From: CBDFKF01 sp965248765
GTDB lineage: Bacteria > Pseudomonadota > Alphaproteobacteria > VGEJ01
Direction of reading: 5' to 3'
DNA length: 64,000 nucleotides
NCBI GenBank assembly: GCA_965248765.1
Contig: CBDFKF010000002.1
Coordinates: 573,149-637,148, forward strand
Part shown: piece by piece, positions 1 through 8,939 of the stretch
Position numbering within the stretch: the first letter of the stretch is position 1
How the letters are laid out: every line of letters begins with the position of its first letter
Notes under the pieces: generated by a model
Database searches by the model: none
The model's input: only the letters and a program-made list of their open reading frames with translations
Told to the model about the DNA's origin: nothing
Translations under genes and position numbers: made by a program

Positions 1-57
1 TGGTGGTGATCCAAGCACCGATCGAGCCGTGCTCGCGGGCCGTACCGCTTGCGCCCC

Positions 58-294
58 ATGTCCGCCTGGAACAAGTGGACCATCATCGTCTCGACACTGG
101 GGCTTATCGTCGTCCTCAGCGGGAATTGGTGGAAGATATCCTCTGCCGCCTGGGTCATTGGCTGGGCGGCATTCCTGGCGGTAGCGCTGATACTCCTGTT
201 CGGCGGCCGCTCGGGGCTGAACTGGCTCCTTCGCCAGTTGCCGGGCGGATCGCGGCAAGATATTGATAGATTTCCTCCCGAATCCCGGGACTGA
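58..294 (+). CDS. small two-helix membrane protein, unknown function
   Basis: A 78-residue protein with two hydrophobic stretches (about residues 8-24 and 32-51), ending in a charged tail. I use the ATG at 58 because the upstream in-frame TTG at 49 only adds MRP. It ends one base before the next gene's ATG, so the two are probably co-transcribed. I do not recognise the family. Small two-helix proteins next to methyltransferases or glycosyltransferases are common in cell-surface polysaccharide loci, but that role is only inferred. Confidence 0.5.
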   Translation: MSAWNKWTIIVSTLGLIVVLSGNWWKISSAAWVIGWAAFLAVALILLFGGRSGLNWLLRQLPGGSRQDIDRFPPESRD

Positions 295-295
295 G

Positions 296-1321
296 ATGAT
301 CTTGCACAGTGCCGCCCCAGCCATGACAGTCCCTGAGAACCTTCTACGATGCAAAACTTGCGGCGGGCCCTTGAGCAGACAGGCGCAAACCTACCGGTGT
401 CAGGGCTGTCCCCAGAGCTATCAGACGGACAACAACGTTATCCTAATGGAAACAGGCGAAGGCACGGATCTGAGGATCGGCGCCGAATGCCTAGATATTG
501 AGAACCTTCGGTCTACTCGCAGCCTTTTGGGACGCATCGTCACTAGCGATGTTGAGTTTGCCGCGCGGTTGCATAGCGTCGACTTCGTCAACTTTCACGC
601 CGAAATGTTGGCGGATTATCTCGACTCGTCAATCGTGGCCGACGTTGGGTGTGGGCAGATGCCTTATTTGTCCGCGTTTCCGGCAAATAAGATCAGGGCC
701 TATTACGGGTTCGATTTGCACCGCGATTCCTTGGCTCACGCCCAAACCCACTTCGACGAAAGATTTGATCTCAGGCTCATCCAGCACGGGTATGACAATC
801 TGCCCTTGGCCGCCGCTTCTGTCGATGCCGTCATCAGCAGCGAAGTGATTGAGCATGTGGACCGGCCGATGGATTACCTGGCAGAAATCCATCGTGTCTG
901 TCGGGTCGGCGGCCACCTCTCGCTATCGACTCCCTGCGCATCCTTGTACCTCTATCCACACAACTTCCTGCACATCGCCCGCCACCCGAGCACTGTGCGG
1001 GATCTGTGGCGCAAGCTCAACGCTCACAGGTACTGGCAAGAAGCTCTCGCTTGGCACCCAGGACTGCGGCCCAGAATTATGCGCGCCTGGATGGAGGCCG
1101 CGGGCTTCGCCGTGCGCCGCCATGAAACTCGGCTTTGGTATTACCACACGCCCCTGCGGCCGGCATGGCGTTTTTTTGAAGGTCTTGAGAGGATCGGGAT
1201 GCATTACGCCGGGCGCTTATTTGAGCGATATCTAAAAGCCACCGACCATCTGCTCGCGTCACATATCCCCCTATTGCGGTGGGCGGGGACTCGCCAGTTC
1301 ATTCTCGGGCGAAAGAACTAG
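296..1321 (+). CDS. class I SAM-dependent methyltransferase with N-terminal zinc-ribbon (Trm112-like)
   Basis: A 341-residue protein. The N-terminus has two CxxC-type pairs (LRCKTCGGP and YRCQGCPQ), which is the Trm112-like zinc ribbon often fused to methyltransferases. The Rossmann methyltransferase core follows: motif I VADVGCGQMPYL near residue 117, and SSEVIEHVDRPMDYL with RVCRVGGHLSLSTPC around residues 180-215. The C-terminus is rich in Trp, Tyr and Arg. I chose ATG 296 because it lies two bases after the upstream stop; the TTG at 263 overlaps the upstream gene. Proteins of this shape often act in glycan or lipid modification. The substrate cannot be told from the sequence. Confidence 0.8.
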   Translation: MILHSAAPAMTVPENLLRCKTCGGPLSRQAQTYRCQGCPQSYQTDNNVILMETGEGTDLRIGAECLDIENLRSTRSLLGRIVTSDVEFAARLHSVDFVNFHAEMLADYLDSSIVADVGCGQMPYLSAFPANKIRAYYGFDLHRDSLAHAQTHFDERFDLRLIQHGYDNLPLAAASVDAVISSEVIEHVDRPMDYLAEIHRVCRVGGHLSLSTPCASLYLYPHNFLHIARHPSTVRDLWRKLNAHRYWQEALAWHPGLRPRIMRAWMEAAGFAVRRHETRLWYYHTPLRPAWRFFEGLERIGMHYAGRLFERYLKATDHLLASHIPLLRWAGTRQFILGRKN

Positions 1322-1742
1322 GGTGAAGCGAGGCGATCGACCGCGGCCCGTGGTAGCCTCGCGCGACATGCGCCTACTGTGCGAGGAGCAAGGGCTGGGA
1401 TTGGCATCGTTTTGAGTTGACACACCGCCCGCGAAACAAGGAGGCGCGGGATTGTCCCCTCAAAAACTCCCACGGTCTGGCCGCGCTCTAGGCGCGTCAG
1501 GCGCTCAGGACGTGCGCACGCCCCACGCCTCAGCGCAGGCCCTGATAAATGCGGCATGGTCTTTGATCGGGAGGTTCCTGCGCAAATAGAGAGACCGAAC
1601 CAGCGCAATGCCATGCCGGCACCACGGTGGCGGCGCGCGTGTCTCCATGCACGACCTGCGGCACGCTTGCAGGCGTATCGTTTGAGACGCAATTCTGTAT
1701 CAGGATGGCCGAATCTTTGGCGAGCCGCCGGACGGCACAGGG
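1322..1742. other. non-coding gap with no supportable gene
   Basis: About 420 bases between the methyltransferase and the convergent endolysin gene. Reading frames here have atypical composition and no recognisable motif. I looked for a second copy of the tRNA-Phe 3' end that would mark the other prophage attachment site and did not find one. Confidence 0.4.
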
Positions 1743-2159
1743 TCAGTGGGTGCCATAAGCCCACTCGAACGGCGCGCGGTAGTGGGGCAAGTGTTCCGTT
1801 CGGCGATCAAGATGCATCGCCGTCGGCGAGATGATCCCGACCGACCAGCCGAGACCGATCGCGAGCTTCAAGAGCTTGGCCCGCAGGAAGCCGTCCGTCA
1901 GCCCTGAGATGTCGATCGCGAACGTGCCCACGCCGTGGCCGCCGTGCGCCAGGTGTGCCGAGCGCCGGTGGCCACCGATCGCTCGATTGTGCGCCGGGCA
2001 GCGACTGCAGCTCTCGACGCGCATCGGGTGGTCGTAGGCCGCCCGCAGGATCGCGAGGGCATCGGCGAAGCCCTCCGCGACGCGCATGCTCGCGCAGCCG
2101 CAGCGGCATGAGAGTTCCTCGTCCGAGAACCAGACCTCACCCGCGGGCCCGGTGATCAT
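1743..2159 (-). CDS. phage endolysin, peptidase M15A family
   Basis: 138 residues. The segment SAHLAHGGHGVGTFAIDISG has the His-x6-Asp type zinc-ligand arrangement, and a later HLDRR supplies the third His; this is the layout of peptidase M15A (D-Ala-D-Ala carboxypeptidase-like) domains used as phage endolysins. It would cleave peptidoglycan cross-bridges at lysis. It is the last gene of a minus-strand lysis cluster: its ATG overlaps the stop of a 33-residue membrane peptide, which overlaps the holin-like gene. The N-terminal stretch CRCGCASM is typical of the family. Confidence 0.82.
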   Translation of the reverse strand: MITGPAGEVWFSDEELSCRCGCASMRVAEGFADALAILRAAYDHPMRVESCSRCPAHNRAIGGHRRSAHLAHGGHGVGTFAIDISGLTDGFLRAKLLKLAIGLGWSVGIISPTAMHLDRRTEHLPHYRAPFEWAYGTH

Positions 2160-2257
2160 CCTCCGGCGATCGCTACGAGCACGATGCCGATGACCACCAC
2201 GCCAATGACGATCGCGCGGTTGCGGTTACGCCCGAGCCACGTCTTCACTTGCTCCAT
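2156..2257 (-). CDS. 33-residue single-helix membrane peptide in the lysis cassette
   Basis: A very short gene: MEQVKTWLGRNRNR, then one strongly hydrophobic helix rich in Gly, Val and Ile up to the C-terminus. Its ATG lies inside the end of the upstream holin-like gene (13-base overlap) and its TGA overlaps the endolysin ATG (4-base overlap). This tight packing is what supports it as a real gene. A positively charged N-terminus plus one helix fits a small holin, antiholin or lysis accessory peptide. I cannot assign it to a family. Confidence 0.6.
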   Translation of the reverse strand: MEQVKTWLGRNRNRAIVIGVVVIGIVLVAIAGG

Positions 2258-2664
2258 TTGATGCCTCTCTTGTCGAGGGTGCGGGCGCTCGTGTAGCCGA
2301 GGTAGCCGGCGCCGAAGAGCCACCACATGTGGGTGGGAATTGCGGCGAGCCAATCTTGGACTCCTTGGGTGATGTCCGAGGCGGCCGTGGGGTCGAACGC
2401 AAACAACCCGCCCATCGGGATCGCCGCGAGGATGTAGGCATAGACCACGTACAGGAATGACGGCCGCGCCCGACTCGTCCATGGATCGGTGCTCCGCGCT
2501 TCGGCGATGATCGCGGATAGCTGGATCTCCGCTTCGCGAAACTTGCCGTCCTGCTGCTGCTGGATCAGCGCGAGCTTCGCCTTCTCCCGGGCCTCGGGAT
2601 CGGGCAGCACGCTGTCGATCACCTGGCTCAGCACCGGCAAGAGCGCCGCGAATGGGAATGGCAT
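2245..2664 (-). CDS. 3-TM phage holin-like protein
   Basis: 139 residues. A soluble N-terminal half (residues 1-60) is rich in Lys, Glu and Gln (PEAREKAKLALIQQQQ), followed by hydrophobic segments at about 70-90, 98-110 and 112-125, with a basic C-terminus ending KWSK. The pattern 'coiled helix, SRARPSFLYVVYAYI, further helices' is that of the GTA/phage holin_3TM family. It would permit endolysin release or activation. It sits directly upstream of the small membrane peptide and the endolysin. Confidence 0.72.
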   Translation of the reverse strand: MPFPFAALLPVLSQVIDSVLPDPEAREKAKLALIQQQQDGKFREAEIQLSAIIAEARSTDPWTSRARPSFLYVVYAYILAAIPMGGLFAFDPTAASDITQGVQDWLAAIPTHMWWLFGAGYLGYTSARTLDKRGIKWSK

Positions 2665-2673
2665 CGTCGTCTC

Positions 2674-2907
2674 CTACTTGATGGTCGGCAGATGGCCAGT
2701 GAGCGCCGCCAGCATCGCCCCGACCGTGATAGCGATGCCGCCGAGCTTGAGCACCGCCCACAACGCGCCCTTGCCGACGTTGGCGACCTTGGAAAGCTCG
2801 TCGACCCGCTCGACCAGCTTGTCCTGCCGCTTGTGCAGCGCGTCCACTTTGGACTCGAGCACCGCGAGCTTCGCGATCACCTCAGTCGCTGTCGGTTCCT
2901 TGCTCAT
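2674..2907 (-). CDS. XhlA-like coiled-coil membrane protein
   Basis: 77 residues starting MSKEPTATEVIAKLAVLESK. I use this ATG because it overlaps the stop of the upstream gene by 4 bases; the longer reading frame has unlikely composition. A heptad coiled coil (residues 8-45, with KVDALHKRQDKLVERVDEL) precedes one hydrophobic helix near the C-terminus. This layout resembles haemolysin XhlA-type proteins found beside holins in phage lysis cassettes. It probably works with the downstream holin-like protein at the inner membrane. Confidence 0.6.
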   Translation of the reverse strand: MSKEPTATEVIAKLAVLESKVDALHKRQDKLVERVDELSKVANVGKGALWAVLKLGGIAITVGAMLAALTGHLPTIK

Positions 2908-3221
2908 GTCTCGTTCCCCGTGAGCGCCTCGATGGTTTGCCACCCGGCGCCGAAGTCGACGACGCACGAGTGCCCCGCTTGGTTGGTTGCGACCGCGCTC
3001 CATGACCCGTCGGCCGCCGCGGTGATCTCGATCACGCGCCCACTGCCCGACATCGCCCGCGCGATCACCGTCTCGCCGTGGTCCTCCGCGAGGATCGTGA
3101 CCAGCGCCCCATGGTCCATCGAGCCCCGGCTACAGAGCGGCACCGTGCGCGCGTCCGCAGGCATCAAAAAAGCCGCCCAGAAGGCGGCTGTCAGAAAGAG
3201 CAGGCGGGCGTGCCTCATCAT
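2904..3221 (-). CDS. small secreted phage protein, unknown
   Basis: 105 residues starting MMRHARLLFLTAAFWAAFLM with a clear Sec signal peptide and likely cleavage after PADA. The mature part has two Cys (VPLCSRG and GHSCVVDF) that could form a disulphide, and is otherwise beta-rich. The ATG overlaps the stop of the next upstream gene by 4 bases. The signal-peptide codons at 3166-3189 form a hairpin followed by a T-run on the coding strand, which looks like an intrinsic terminator. Function unknown; a periplasmic lysis or exclusion role is a guess. Confidence 0.6.
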   Translation of the reverse strand: MMRHARLLFLTAAFWAAFLMPADARTVPLCSRGSMDHGALVTILAEDHGETVIARAMSGSGRVIEITAAADGSWSAVATNQAGHSCVVDFGAGWQTIEALTGNET

Positions 3222-3388
3222 CGCTTGGCCTCGTACGGTACCGCTTCCGCTGCCGGCAGCGGAAGCGCCAACGAGCACATCATCTCGTCATGCTGCTGGA
3301 CGATGTCGGGCGACTGCGCCTGCGCTGAGCCGATGAAAAAGGCCGCCAGAACGGCGGCCATAGTCAAAACGCGGATGAGCCATTGCAT
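3218..3388 (-). CDS. 56-residue secreted peptide with signal sequence
   Basis: MQWLIRVLTMAAVLAAFFIG, then SAQAQS gives a textbook signal peptide with cleavage after AQA. A mature peptide of about 32 residues contains one Cys and a run LALPLPAAEAVP. It overlaps the downstream secreted protein by 4 bases (ATGA), and the large polyvalent gene ends 15 bases upstream of its ATG. Codons 10-19 include a 7-bp GC-rich stem followed by five T (3336-3359), a terminator-like structure inside the coding sequence. The single Cys is not in a lipobox, so a spanin role is not supported. Confidence 0.6.
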   Translation of the reverse strand: MQWLIRVLTMAAVLAAFFIGSAQAQSPDIVQQHDEMMCSLALPLPAAEAVPYEAKR

Positions 3389-3403
3389 GTCAGAAGTCCC
3401 CTC

Positions 3404-6400
3404 TCATAGCCCGAGCCTCTGCTCGATCATCTCCGTCTGCCGGTAGATTCGATTTCGCTGAACCGTGAGCGCGTCCAAGTGGCGCCGTTTCTCGTCCGGA
3501 TCCATCGTTGGGTGGGCATAGATGGCGCGCGTGCGTTCGTTCATGGTGCGCAGCACTCGATACATGCGGTTCAACGGCTTGCGCGCCCGTAGGAGCGGCA
3601 TGTTGTCCCCCACGAGCTCGTTCGCCCTCGCGGTATCGCCTTGGCGTCGAAGCGCCCGGATGGTCGAGTAGAGTTCGTCAGCCTCGCGCTTGAGGTCGTA
3701 GAACTCCGTTGACCACTTGGTGGAGAAAGACGGTTGTTCGCGGAAGAAGCGCTTCAGAACGGGGAGTTGGTCGAGCCTTGGTATCGGGCGTGGCGCTTGG
3801 TCACCGAACATCCCTACGAGCGCATCTGACATCCCGAGCAGATACCCGCCCAAGGTGCCGAAGTAGGCTTTCAGCAAGTGCTCGATTCGTACCGGCGAGC
3901 CAACGGGACCGAGTGCATCCGGCATGACGCGGCCAACCAGCTTCGCAGTCTCGGACGTGCTCGGCTTGTACTGGGCTTCGGGCCTTAGCCGTTCGTGCCC
4001 GAGACCAACAATCGGCCGGTCGCGGAAGAAGTCGCGATTCGCGACCTGCTCGATGATGGGCGCGAAGAGCTGCGGCGTCGGGTCCAACGAGAATGTATCG
4101 AGGAACATCGCCAACAAACGCTCCGCACCCAGTTCAGTATCGTCACGACCCGCCGCCGCCCGAATGAAGCGCTCCGGGATGGTCGAGAAGATGGCACCCA
4201 CCTCGAACGGCTTGGGAATGCGGAACTGCTTTCCGTCCACCCACAAGTGGTAGTAAGCGTCCTTCTCCCACTCCGGCAGCTTCTCGTAATCGGGGTTGTC
4301 CCAGTTCGCCGCCAGCAACGCGAGGGAGGCGCCCATAAGCATGGTGCCGCGCACCAGGAACGTCTTGGGGTTGTCGCGGCCGGCGCGATAGAGCCGGTAG
4401 AGACCTTGAAGCCGCGCGTTCATGAAGGGGACGGTTTCGACTAGGAACCGCATGGCGGCGAAGTCGCCGCGCATCGAGAAGTTCAGGAGGTCCTGCGCTT
4501 GGTGGACGGCTTCGGCCTTCGACCCGCCTTCTTTCAAGACCTGGTCATAGATGGCGATGCGATTCGCGTTCTCCGACGCGGCGCCGATGCGTTGCCACAG
4601 CTCCCACGCCTTGCGCGGCGTGTCGACGATGGTGCTCGGCTCTATCCTCCGGCGATGGTCCTCCATCAAGAGCCGTACGTCTTCCGGCGCCGTCCGGTAG
4701 AACCCGCCTGAGCCGCCGCCTGCCGCCATGATGGCTTGGAGCGATGTGTCCTCGCGGAGCGACTTCACGAAGCCGCGCATCGAATCGAGCCCGGGCCGCA
4801 GGTTGGTTCCCGTTTGCACCCAAGCTGACATCGTGTCGCGCATGGCGTTCGCCAGCATGAAGGCGGGGTCGGCCGTGATGAGGTTCGTCAAGAGCCGCTT
4901 CGCACCGCGCATCAGCTTCGCCAGCCCTTCCATCTGCCGATGGTTCATGCTGGTGAGCGAGCGCAGAAGCAGCGGGTCGTGCACTCGGTAGTATTTGGCC
5001 TTGCCGTCGCGCATCACGTGGATGACGTTCGGATCCCGTGGCGGCGTCAGAGTGAACATCTTGAGCCACGTCTCGCGCGCGCCTTGCTGCATGCCGCCGA
5101 GATTGATGCCGACTTCCTCGAGGGCGCGTTGCGCCTGCGGCAGGGTTACGTGCGCGGCCTTCCAGTCCCACGCTTCGGCAGTGACAACACCCGTCCCCTC
5201 CAGCATGGCGATGGTGCGCTCGGTGGCGACGTTCTTGAAACTGAAGTCGATGAGCTTGGCCGTATTGAGGACCATGTTCTCCAGCAGGTCGCCAATCTGC
5301 GCCTCGCCGCCCGACAGGCGACGAATACCCGTGCGCTGGGACGCGATGCCGGTCTTGAGGTTCGGTGACAGGGTGCCGTCGTCGAGTACCCGATAGAACG
5401 GTACGTAGTCGTTTTGCTCCCACATGGCGCGCTGCTCGGCGTTGATGCCGCCGGCGGCCTCCGCCATGTCGAGCATGGAGGTGTTGAACTCCTGCCAATC
5501 GGCCATGACCTCGCGGAAGACGTTGCGGCCGTCCACCAGATGCTCCTGGTCGAGGTTTCCGAGAACCGAGATGTCACCGTCGCTCAGCAGGTTCTCCCGC
5601 CCCTCTTCCTTGAGGCGCTTGGAGCGCTGGGCAATGGCCCATCCCTTCCACAGGTGCACCAACCCATGCTCGCGGAGCGGCTGGAATGTCGCTTCCAACC
5701 CCTTCGAATCGGGCTTGAGCTCGAACACGCCCTCTTGGGCGTTGTACCGGAGCGCACCGAACTTGAGTGACGCCGCCACGACGGATGAGAGGTTCTGCGT
5801 TCGCTGCGCCGCCTTGTAGGCCGACACGCCGCCGGGCTGCACCCGGCCCGTGACCGCCTTCTCGTAGTGCTCGATGGACGCGAACTGGTCCAGGAAGCCC
5901 TGCTTGAACTTGAGGCCATTCTGATTGCGGATGTTCGCGATGACCTGGCCGGCTCGCTCTCGCAACGACAAGTCGTCCGGCGCCGCCATGATGCGGCTGA
6001 TGGTGTCCTCGACCTCCGCACTGCCCTGGACGCGGCGCGCATCGGGCAGGCTGTACTTCTCGGATTCGCCACGCGAAGCCGTAGGCAGACGTCGGCCCAC
6101 TTGTCCCCGCTCAACGGAGCGGAACACATCCTCGGCGGTGCGATACCCGAGACCGCGCAGCATGTTCGCCACACGTTGGAAGAAATCGCGGACTCGCTCG
6201 AAGATGCCGCGGAAGCCCGGGGCGAAGCGGTCACCGTCCTGCCAATGCTTGAAGGCGTCCGCCACCGCCTCTTCGTTCAGTTGCTCTTCGCTCAGCGCAC
6301 CGTAGCGCCGGTCAATCTCGTACTCTGCGCGCCAGGAGCGCTTCGCTTCCCGCTCGAGCGCCACCCACTCCGAATCGGTGAACAGACCGAGGTTCCGCAA

Positions 6401-7891
6401 CGCATGGATGGCCTCGTGGCGGACGGTCATGTCTGAGTCGCCGTAGGTGAGCGAGACCCGAATCAGGTTCTCGTCCGGTAGATATTTACCGGCAACTGTC
6501 GCGCCGTCACCCCTGCGACTGAGGCGGCCAGCAAGCCGTGTCTCGCTCTGCGGCGCAAGCTGCCGGGCGATGTCGAGAATGCGGTCGCCGAGCTCGTTGT
6601 TCTCCGCGTCGACCAGCCCTATATTGAGAGCTGTCTCCGCTCCCACGTCGTCCTTAGAGGCTGGAGGGCGTCGCTGCGTAGCGCCAGGGGGTGTCATACC
6701 TCGCCGCCTGATCGCATCGGAGACACGCTTCTCCGCTTCCTTCTCCGAGACCATCCGAGCATACGGCGGTACGCGCTGCATCCGACCGGGGAAGCCCGAC
6801 AGCACCCACACCACACGATCTTCGTAGAGCGTCGACGCAAGCACGACCGTCTTCTTGTCCCAGACGATGTTGCGGTTCACATCGCCGTTCGGCATTACGT
6901 AGTACGGTCCCATGCGCCCGCGCGCGATAACGTCGGGGATCTCGCGCACGAACGCCTCCGCGTCGATGCCCTGGCCCGTCCGACGCTCAATGATGTGGTC
7001 GATGCCGCCCTTGACGTCGCCCCACAGGAACGATATCCAGCCGAGCTCCTTGCGGTACATGGCGCCGCGAATGTCGGTCTCGTCAGAGAGCACGCGCTCG
7101 ATGGCCGCGCGCCCTCGCCGTAGGTTCTCGGCAACCGTGGGAACCTTGTCGGGAAGCGCATAGCGCTCGTTTCCGCCCACCACCTCTGCCACCGGGTGCT
7201 CTTCGAGTATTCGGCCGAGCACCCCTGCGTCGCCGATAGGAATGAAAAACCGCGTCTTGTACTGGATGCGCTCGGTCATCACACCATCGGCACGAAGACC
7301 GGCGATATGAGAACTGTCGGGCCCGGTCACTTCGAGGCGGCGTTCGCCGGAGACCACGCGACGGACTACACGCCAGCCGTTCACAAGCCGAAGCGTCACA
7401 CCGCCGTCGAGCACCTCACGCCGTGCTTGGTCTGCGGAGAGATCCGGTGCGTGGGCCTCAGTGCCAAGATTCTGGAGCGTTGCCGCGATGCTATCGGGTT
7501 CGATGTAGCGGCCGAGGAAGCGTTCACCAGCATCGGTCTGAAGGCGTATTACCCGCGATTGACGCGGCAGACGATCCCAAATCGGCAGAATGACGCCAGA
7601 AATGAGATGGTTGTCATGCTCCACCATCGCCGGCAGAGACTCGACCTCGCGCGCCCACAGCTTCTCGGCCTGCGCCTCGGTCAGTTCTTCCCAATACTGT
7701 TCGTTGCGAAGTCTGTGGGCCTCCGTGAAGGAATGATCGAGTGAGCCCGTCAGGCGCGCCATCGGCGTGACGCTGCCCCCGGCGTCCGTCTTGTTGTGGG
7801 CCGGCGAGACCGCCAATATCTTGCCGCTGCGCTTGCTACGCACCCAGCGCTCCACTCGCTTGCCCTTACCGAGTCCGGCGCCCCCCATCAC
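3404..7891 (-). CDS. large phage polyvalent protein with metallopeptidase motif
   Basis: 1495 residues. Residues about 25-270 are homologous to the extreme C-terminus of the helicase at 36757-41320; shared landmarks are ILPIWDRLP, DAGERFLGR against DDGERMIGR, and LVNGWRVVRR against LVNGWRLARR. Around residue 490 there is a zincin motif (TVRHEAIHALRNLGL). The remaining ~900 residues are long helical and structural-looking, including KRFFREQPSFS and a charged C-terminal coiled region. This is the architecture of phage polyvalent proteins, giant modular proteins thought to enter the host with the DNA. The ATG overlaps the helicase fragment's stop by 4 bases. Translation is open throughout. Confidence 0.75.
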   Translation of the reverse strand: MMGGAGLGKGKRVERWVRSKRSGKILAVSPAHNKTDAGGSVTPMARLTGSLDHSFTEAHRLRNEQYWEELTEAQAEKLWAREVESLPAMVEHDNHLISGVILPIWDRLPRQSRVIRLQTDAGERFLGRYIEPDSIAATLQNLGTEAHAPDLSADQARREVLDGGVTLRLVNGWRVVRRVVSGERRLEVTGPDSSHIAGLRADGVMTERIQYKTRFFIPIGDAGVLGRILEEHPVAEVVGGNERYALPDKVPTVAENLRRGRAAIERVLSDETDIRGAMYRKELGWISFLWGDVKGGIDHIIERRTGQGIDAEAFVREIPDVIARGRMGPYYVMPNGDVNRNIVWDKKTVVLASTLYEDRVVWVLSGFPGRMQRVPPYARMVSEKEAEKRVSDAIRRRGMTPPGATQRRPPASKDDVGAETALNIGLVDAENNELGDRILDIARQLAPQSETRLAGRLSRRGDGATVAGKYLPDENLIRVSLTYGDSDMTVRHEAIHALRNLGLFTDSEWVALEREAKRSWRAEYEIDRRYGALSEEQLNEEAVADAFKHWQDGDRFAPGFRGIFERVRDFFQRVANMLRGLGYRTAEDVFRSVERGQVGRRLPTASRGESEKYSLPDARRVQGSAEVEDTISRIMAAPDDLSLRERAGQVIANIRNQNGLKFKQGFLDQFASIEHYEKAVTGRVQPGGVSAYKAAQRTQNLSSVVAASLKFGALRYNAQEGVFELKPDSKGLEATFQPLREHGLVHLWKGWAIAQRSKRLKEEGRENLLSDGDISVLGNLDQEHLVDGRNVFREVMADWQEFNTSMLDMAEAAGGINAEQRAMWEQNDYVPFYRVLDDGTLSPNLKTGIASQRTGIRRLSGGEAQIGDLLENMVLNTAKLIDFSFKNVATERTIAMLEGTGVVTAEAWDWKAAHVTLPQAQRALEEVGINLGGMQQGARETWLKMFTLTPPRDPNVIHVMRDGKAKYYRVHDPLLLRSLTSMNHRQMEGLAKLMRGAKRLLTNLITADPAFMLANAMRDTMSAWVQTGTNLRPGLDSMRGFVKSLREDTSLQAIMAAGGGSGGFYRTAPEDVRLLMEDHRRRIEPSTIVDTPRKAWELWQRIGAASENANRIAIYDQVLKEGGSKAEAVHQAQDLLNFSMRGDFAAMRFLVETVPFMNARLQGLYRLYRAGRDNPKTFLVRGTMLMGASLALLAANWDNPDYEKLPEWEKDAYYHLWVDGKQFRIPKPFEVGAIFSTIPERFIRAAAGRDDTELGAERLLAMFLDTFSLDPTPQLFAPIIEQVANRDFFRDRPIVGLGHERLRPEAQYKPSTSETAKLVGRVMPDALGPVGSPVRIEHLLKAYFGTLGGYLLGMSDALVGMFGDQAPRPIPRLDQLPVLKRFFREQPSFSTKWSTEFYDLKREADELYSTIRALRRQGDTARANELVGDNMPLLRARKPLNRMYRVLRTMNERTRAIYAHPTMDPDEKRRHLDALTVQRNRIYRQTEMIEQRLGL

Positions 7892-8742
7892 ATCGGGAAC
7901 GACCGGGGGTGAATCTTGTTGCCGACGCGGAGGCGAACGTATTTGGTCTCGGCCCCCGTCTCGGGGTGCGTGTAGACCGTCCGCTCTTCCTCCTTGACGA
8001 TCTTGTCCGCTTTGATGGTCTCGAGGCCGACGTCAAGGGACCCCTCGGCTATCGCGAGCTCCACCCGATCTTCCATGCGCTCGGCGAACTCATCGAACAC
8101 GCGGTTCTGTGTGTCGATGGTCATGGACAGGAGACGGTTGAGGAAGCGCGGCACGTCCGGCAATTTCGACCTGAGCCCGCCTGTCTTCGGATCGACGAGC
8201 GTCAGGCCCATCTCCTGTTCAAGCGTGCTGATGGACAGCCCTTCGACCTTGTTGCGCGCCACGTCATAGAAGAAGGCCCGCAGGCCATCGCGCGCATACT
8301 GGCTTTCAAGGTTGTCCTTCTCGCTGAACAGCCCCTGGTTGCCAGTCTGGCGCTGGCCCTTCGTTAGGGCGCCGAGCTGCGCCAAGCGTCGCGCGATGCT
8401 CGACAGAAAGCGTTTCTGCCCGTTGAGATCGGTTGTCACCAGCCGGTAGTAGGGCGCGCTTACCTGATTGGTGCGATGCGAGCGTCCGAAGCCCTGGACC
8501 GCCTTATCGGCACGCCATCCAGCCTGGACGAGGTAGTGACGGCGACGCTCCTGATTCTCGGCGGTGCGATCCGCGTGGAAGCTCCGGCCGGTGCCACCCG
8601 CGTCCGAGAACACCAGGATGCGCTTTTTGCCGGCCTGAAAGGCGTCGCCCTCGACGGTGTTGGCGCGTCCGGCGCGCTTCTGAACGATGGTCTTGCCGCC
8701 CTTGCGGATGACACGGCGCTTGCGGCCGGCCGGCCTGACCGC
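7888..8742 (-). pseudogene. C-terminal part of Strawberry-notch-type helicase, cut at the prophage edge
   Basis: The frame is open from 8742 (an in-frame TAA lies just outside) down to 7888. It begins GRKRRVIRKGGKTIVQ and includes ILVFSDAGGTGRSFHAD, the superfamily 2 helicase C-terminal segment, and motif VI-like AVQGFGRSHRTNQ. It aligns through its length with the helicase at 36757-41320 (FSQAGGTGRSYHAD, AIQGLGRTHRTHQ, NLESPYARAAL). Walker A and the DECH box are missing, so it cannot be an active helicase. The break is less than 30 bp from the tRNA-Phe 3' end, as expected if the phage was cut at its attachment site and the upstream part lies elsewhere or is lost. Confidence 0.8.
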
Positions 8743-8769
8743 TTAAGCCATTGATGCTTACGAAGAAAA

Positions 8770-8845
<76 letters not shown>

Positions 8846-8939
8846 AACCGGGCGACCTGGACGCGGGGCGCGCCCCGGCAGCGCGCCGCGTTATAGGAGG
8901 AATCGCCCCAGACTGTCTAGCGCGGGCCCTAGACGAGGT

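Noticed and set aside
1318..1764. 148-residue minus-strand frame between methyltransferase and endolysin
   Set aside because: Arg/Ala-rich composition, no motif, overlaps the end of the methyltransferase and the endolysin end.
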